DNA from: Oscarella lobularis | Taxonomy: Eukaryota; Porifera; Homoscleromorpha; Homosclerophorida; Oscarellidae | Length of the DNA: 64,000 nucleotides | Direction: 5' to 3' | Assembly: GCF_947507565.1 (NCBI RefSeq) | Contig: NC_089186.1 | Span: 2,418,001 to 2,482,000, forward strand | Shown here: positions 60,125 to 64,000 of the stretch, one piece after another | How the letters are laid out: each line of letters opens with the position of its first letter | Numbering within the stretch: position 1 is the first letter of the stretch | The notes under the pieces: generated by a model | The model's database searches: none | The model's input: only the letters and a program-made list of their open reading frames with translations | What the model was told of the DNA's origin: nothing | Program-made: the position numbers and the translations under genes

Positions 60125-60755
60125 ATGGCAAATCCCGGCGATTTCACGGCTACGTGGACGGTGCCGCTGTCCGACGGCGTTCATAAAGTCCAATTCGAGC
60201 ACGGCACGACGTCAGGAAAGCGCGTAATAATCGTAGATGGCGTCGAAGTTTTCCGAAAAAACTGGATGTTTCGTCTCGTCGGAAAAGAGAGCTTTCAAGT
60301 GGGAACCAAACGCGCTTTCGTCAAAATCGACGCGGCCGGCTTCGTGTACGAGTACACGCTCAACGTCGACGGTAAGACGCTGAAGAAATTCGTCGAAAAT
60401 CGACGAAAAACGACGAAGACGTGGCTACCCAGTCTCGCCGGCGAACATCATCGCGTTGTCTTGGAAAAAGACACGCTCGACGTCTTCGTCGACGGGCAAC
60501 CCGTCGAAACGGCTGTAAGAGAAATAAAAAATTCGACGCGGCGGCGGGGCGCGCGCGCGCTAGACTAACTAATCTAATTAGGGCGAATTCATTGACGACG
60601 GAACGGAAACTCACTTCACGATTCAAAACGAGAACGGTAGTAGTTACTCGTGCGTAATAAAGGCGTTTAGTTCCGGAAAAAAGAAGCAGGGAATTCTACA
60701 CAGTCTCCTAGTCGCCGGACAAGAAATTCCTTTCATAGAAGAAGGAGACGAATAA
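60125..60755 (+). CDS. FAIM: Fas apoptotic inhibitory molecule 1
   Basis: Cytosolic beta-sandwich protein reported to protect cells from Fas-induced death and to oppose protein aggregation. Exons: 60125-60514 and 60582-60755; 187 aa, close to animal FAIM. Conserved blocks are present in order: TWTVPLSDGVHKVQFEHGTT near the N terminus, VGKESFQVG, DAAGFVYEYTL, KTTKTWLP, VVLEKDTLDVFVDG, and GEFIDDGTETHFTI in exon 2. The start is supported by the family N terminus. It is tail-to-tail with CDK5RAP3, 17 bp between stop codons. Confidence 0.95.
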
Positions 60756-60772
60756 AGAACACCCGTATACTT

Positions 60773-63141
60773 CTATATAGAATTTATTTCGCCCATAATG
60801 TTGACAATTCGGTTGTTATAACGCTTAGAAAGGGATTGTTCGAGCTAGAGACATTGTAGCTACACCTAAGTAATGATACGGGATTTTGTTCTTACTTGTT
60901 TTTGAAGTTCCTTGGTCTTTTGCCTCATTGCTTCGAGTTTCGGTTCCAAATCGGCTTGTTCTCGGGCTGCGGCGGCGGCGCGATCTTTCGCCGCTTGAAG
61001 CGCCGTTTCCATTTTATTGGCAAGTGTCAATTTGTGTGTGAGGGAGTCAGCAAGTCGATCAATGTAGCTATACACAAAATAAATCGATTTTACCGCGCGC
61101 TAGTCTATTTCTTACGTCTGCGAGTTCTTGATCATGAACAGATGCTGCATTCTCGATGACGTCAGAGTTTGCAAAACCGCGGCAACCTTAGATCGCATCC
61201 CGGATATCGAATCGGCTGTCTGGAGTTGTAGCAACTCAGAAGCTGATTGAAACTAAATAAATAAAAGAACACGTGCTTTTGGAAAATTTTTCTATATGTC
61301 TACTAACAAGATTAGTTGAAACTATGCTCGGTTCTTCGTCTAGTTCCTTGAGTCGTTGACTGAAAAACGTTTCTAACTGTAGGCCAAAAAATTGCCAAAT
61401 AATCTCAAGGGATTAGAAGGGGGAGCCTACTTCAAGTAATTCATCGACTAAGTGGCCTCTTGTCTGTGTATAAGCGATAACGCTTTCGGCATCGTCACCA
61501 GTTACAAGTATGCCGTCATCTATTTTGGGGGATTTTTCTATGCGTGCGCGTTGCTATGGCGTATTGTTTACCTTCACGTGACCCGGCACTTTCTACTTGA
61601 ATCTCACCGTTTCCCCAATCGATTTCACCTTGCGCTTCTTGCTCGTCGTCCCCAAAGTCAATTCCACCTACGTCTAGATCCACGCCCCCAGCCACCTTTA
61701 TAAACCCACTCTATGTACCAAGACTATGCGTTTCTTTTATTAGAACCTCGATTTCTTTAGCTATGTCTGCGCAATTGATATCGGCGTCGCCGAAATCAAT
61801 AGCCTCGCTATCTCCCCAACTAATCTAGAGGCCAAGCGCGCTTCAAAAAATAAATGTAATTATTGTGTGGCTACGTATTTACATTCCCGGATTGCTCTTC
61901 CTCTTCCATTGTCGCCTGAATCACGGGAGCTAGCACCTATATAAAAATTAATAGGTAATTAATTAATTAGTACAACCTACCTTGTCCGGGATTTTTCCGG
62001 TTTTCCATTGATAGACAGTTGCGTTGCCATGCGACTGAATAAACTTAATCATTAGTAGGATTTCACTTTCAGAAGCACTACAGTAGAATCAAGGGATATG
62101 ACGTCACATTAAATACTATTTAATTAATCTCCAACCTGGGTGCAATGAATAGAACAAATTCCTCATAATATTTGACACATTGCTCGAGTTCCTTTATCCC
62201 ACAGCAAACCGACTCATACACAGACGGAAGTTCATCAACCAATTTTTTCAATTCACGTTTGACGTCATTTCCCTAAAATTATTATGTCAATTAGCCCCTT
62301 TCCTAATTATTAATTAAATGCCTCTATTTTCAATTCCTTGCACAACGCCGAAAATTTCTTTCTCAGCTGAACGGCATTGGCTGCGCATTCCGACTCTTTT
62401 CTACTGCACTCCTAAATCCCACTCATGACGTCATAATTATATGTATGCTATAATAAATATCCTACCCTTTGAATTTGCTGACAGCGACCAATTTGGCGTT
62501 TCGTAGCCGGAATTTCATAGTTCACATTTCGAGCGAGCATGCTAGCTGATTCAGCTACAAGAAAAAAATCAATAAATTAAATCAATTATTATTATCTAAC
62601 CAAGGAACATGGAATCTTTTTCATATAGCCGTAGCACCTCTTTCCAATCCTACGCCTAGTCTGAGAGTTTCGCTAAGAAATTAATCACTCAATTACCTTC
62701 ATTCTTTTCGACGAATATTGCCCGAAAAAATTTTTCGTATCCGCTTCCGAGACTTTGAGCAAATCGACGATTCGCAAGCAGTGAAAATAATTGATATCTA
62801 CGCTCAAATAATTTAATTTCACCGTCACCATGGCAACCGTACAAGATCCCCGTAAGAGAAGAGTCATTTCTTCGACTGGGGGCATATCTTGGACTGCAGC
62901 GCTGATTTTCTCGCGTACGGCGTATGCTTTCGATTGCCAGCCGGTCGTGCAGTGCTTGCGATCGATCAGCCAATCTGAATTGGTCGATTTCGCGGCTGAT
63001 TTTTCGCGTTTTCGCGTCTTACCTAGAAGTTTGTTGTAATGGATGTCGATTGGCAGCGATTCCGGATCGAAACCCTCGCTCGTGGTCTATGAGAGTGGAT
63101 TTAGCGTTGCTGGACGAGGGTACAAGGACGAGAACCTCCAT
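60773..63141 (-). CDS. CDK5RAP3: CDK5 regulatory subunit-associated protein 3 (C53/LZAP)
   Basis: Substrate adaptor of the UFMylation E3 complex (UFL1-DDRGK1) at the ER, with a role in ribosome-linked ER-phagy. Exons on the minus strand: 63141-63136, 63074-63023, 62974-62843, 62797-62697, 62649-62601, 62554-62466, 62411-62322, 62272-62136, 62077-61981, 61936-61883, 61824-61747, 61695-61572, 61519-61431, 61376-61308, 61252-61116, 61067-60896, 60844-60773; 515 aa. Landmarks are LLDWLIDRKHC, SYINYFHCLRIVDLL, RNVNYEIP, HGNATVYQW and MQHLFMIKNS. The acidic middle holds ISWGDSE, IDFGDD and IDWGNGE, matching the UFM1/ATG8-binding IDWG-type motifs of the family. One intron (62321) appears to have a GC donor with a poor consensus. 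The two-codon first exon is my best guess; the rest is firm. Confidence 0.9.
62824..62837 (+). promoter_or_regulatory. Candidate RFX X-box
   Basis: GTCACCATGGCAAC fits the RFX X-box consensus GTNRCC-N2-RGYAAC without a mismatch. It lies inside a 45-nt intron of CDK5RAP3 (62798-62842), about 300 bp from that gene's start. Whether it works as an enhancer, or for which gene, cannot be told from sequence. Confidence 0.35.
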
Positions 63142-63581
63142 TTTCGTGGACTTCTGGCGCCGATGTCCCGTAATGTAGCGCGCGCACTAGGGACTCGTTT
63201 TGTGCAAGAAACTTCCAGACGGTTTTCGTGCGTTCGAAACCACACAATAGAATTATCTTACCTACGCAAAAGAAGTTCGTCATTCGACTAGTATGAGCCA
63301 GTCGAGACCGGATTTGCGGACTCGTAGCCACGCCCCTTTTGCATCAATGGGTTTCTCTCACTTAGCTAGGCGTGCAGTACACAGAACGAGGGGTCAAGAG
63401 GTCAGAGAAGTAGGAAATTCCTCTAGGTTAGATAAACAACGAAAATTAGAGGCAAACGAGAAGAGATGGAACCGAGTAGCGTGACCGGAAGTGACGCGGT
63501 CACGTTGCACTCTTCAAAATAAAGCACAAGTGTGGGGGTTAGCCTGAACAGTGTCAGTTCGGCAGCCGGTCCGGAAAGGTT
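63142..63581. other. Intergenic region upstream of CDK5RAP3 and the last gene
   Basis: 440 bp between divergent starts; expected to hold both promoters. I see no clear motif. A short ORF on the plus strand (63293-63484) has no family features and is not called. Confidence 0.4.
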
Positions 63582-64000
63582 ATGAGCAAGGGAAATAGCA
63601 GTTGTTTGGGCCTAAATCCGATGTCCTGTTTTACGACACCGTTCGTCTGCAGGAATTTGTACGGAAACGGAAAGACAAACGGGCGGCACGGTAGGGAATC
63701 GAGCGAACTCCTACAAAAACGATCGGATTACGTTTTTGATCTGCAGAAGCGGCGTTAGCAGCTGCAATTGCAGCGGCGGCATTCCGGAAACGAAAGACCG
63801 CGATTTCGGACCCGCAACCCCTCACCAAAAAAACCCAAGTGCGCACGCGTAATCACGCCTACCCAATAAAACTATTTAAACCCCCGCAGATGGCTAGCCA
63901 GTCAGGATGGTCCCTCGACGACCTAGACGACGTAACGCTCGCCGCAGAACTAAGCGAAGCAGTCGAAAACCTCGGCTCAGACATCCAAGGCGCCTATAAC
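63582..64000 (+). CDS. Unknown protein, 5' end only (runs off the window)
   Basis: Tentative model: exon 1 63582-63690 (ATG, basic, ending NGKTNGRH) and exon 2 from 63747 to beyond the window. The junction is in phase (CACG|GTAGGG ... CTGCAG|AAGCGG), and exon 2 stays open for its whole visible length. The product has an Ala-rich helix (ALAAAIAAAAFRKRK), a basic region with KLFKPPQ, then an acidic stretch (GWSLDDLDDVTLAAELSEAV) typical of a real protein. Alternatively translation begins at the ATG at 63890, just after a possible acceptor. No family recognised. Confidence 0.4.

Noticed and set aside
1-64000. tRNA, rRNA, CRISPR, transposase or reverse-transcriptase genes
   Set aside because: I looked for them across both strands by eye and saw none. 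Small RNA genes could be missed without a covariance search.

Overview
The window is from a eukaryote, most likely an early-branching animal. Every gene I could model is split by very short introns (mostly 45-120 nt, GT-AG with a noticeable minority of GC-AG). The recognisable genes are animal or ciliate-cell orthologues: POFUT2, coatomer zeta, TRAF3IP1/IFT54, an axonemal dynein heavy chain, ATF2/ATF7, FAIM, CDK5RAP3 and cytosolic HSP70. The very compact layout (stop codons 17-65 bp apart, divergent starts 40-320 bp apart) fits a small sponge-type genome. The exact phylum is my inference.

Layout. (1) 1-28.6 kb: six paralogous genes for large multi-pass membrane proteins of about 1,380 aa (here R0 to R5). 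R0 is on the minus strand and runs off the left edge; R1-R5 are head-to-tail on the plus strand. Each has a signal peptide, a long N-glycosylation-rich ectodomain with repeats resembling a right-handed beta-helix, a Cys-rich hinge, about eight membrane segments and a short tail. R1-R5 end in a conserved RDPLL motif. I do not recognise a named family. R2+R3 and R4+R5 are copies of a roughly 10.1-kb duplicated block. The block carries two kinds of scar: truncated 3' ends of an R1-like gene (13.5 and 23.7 kb) and, between R3 and R4, a dead 5' fragment of HSP70 (18.5 kb). (2) 28.6-36.2 kb: an intact HSP70 with heat-shock elements and a partial COPZ pseudogene, followed by a damaged second HSP70 and the intact COPZ gene. 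(3) 36.2-40 kb: POFUT2 (+), divergent from COPZ across 40 bp, then TRAF3IP1 (-). (4) 40-55.6 kb: one 46-exon inner-arm axonemal dynein heavy chain (+), divergent from TRAF3IP1. (5) 55.6-64 kb: a small unknown gene, a gene-poor repeat-rich stretch, ATF2/7 (-), FAIM (+), CDK5RAP3 (-) and the start of an unknown gene (+).

How the parts fit together: TRAF3IP1/IFT54 and the dynein are both cilium genes sharing a 167-bp divergent promoter. COPZ and POFUT2 are both secretory-pathway genes sharing a 40-bp one. ATF2/7 and FAIM share a short interval with a perfect CRE. The R0-R5 array shows duplication and exchange between copies, and is the best candidate for something undescribed. All exon boundaries were read by eye. 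Reading-frame phase was checked across the junctions of every spliced model reported, but there is no transcript evidence.
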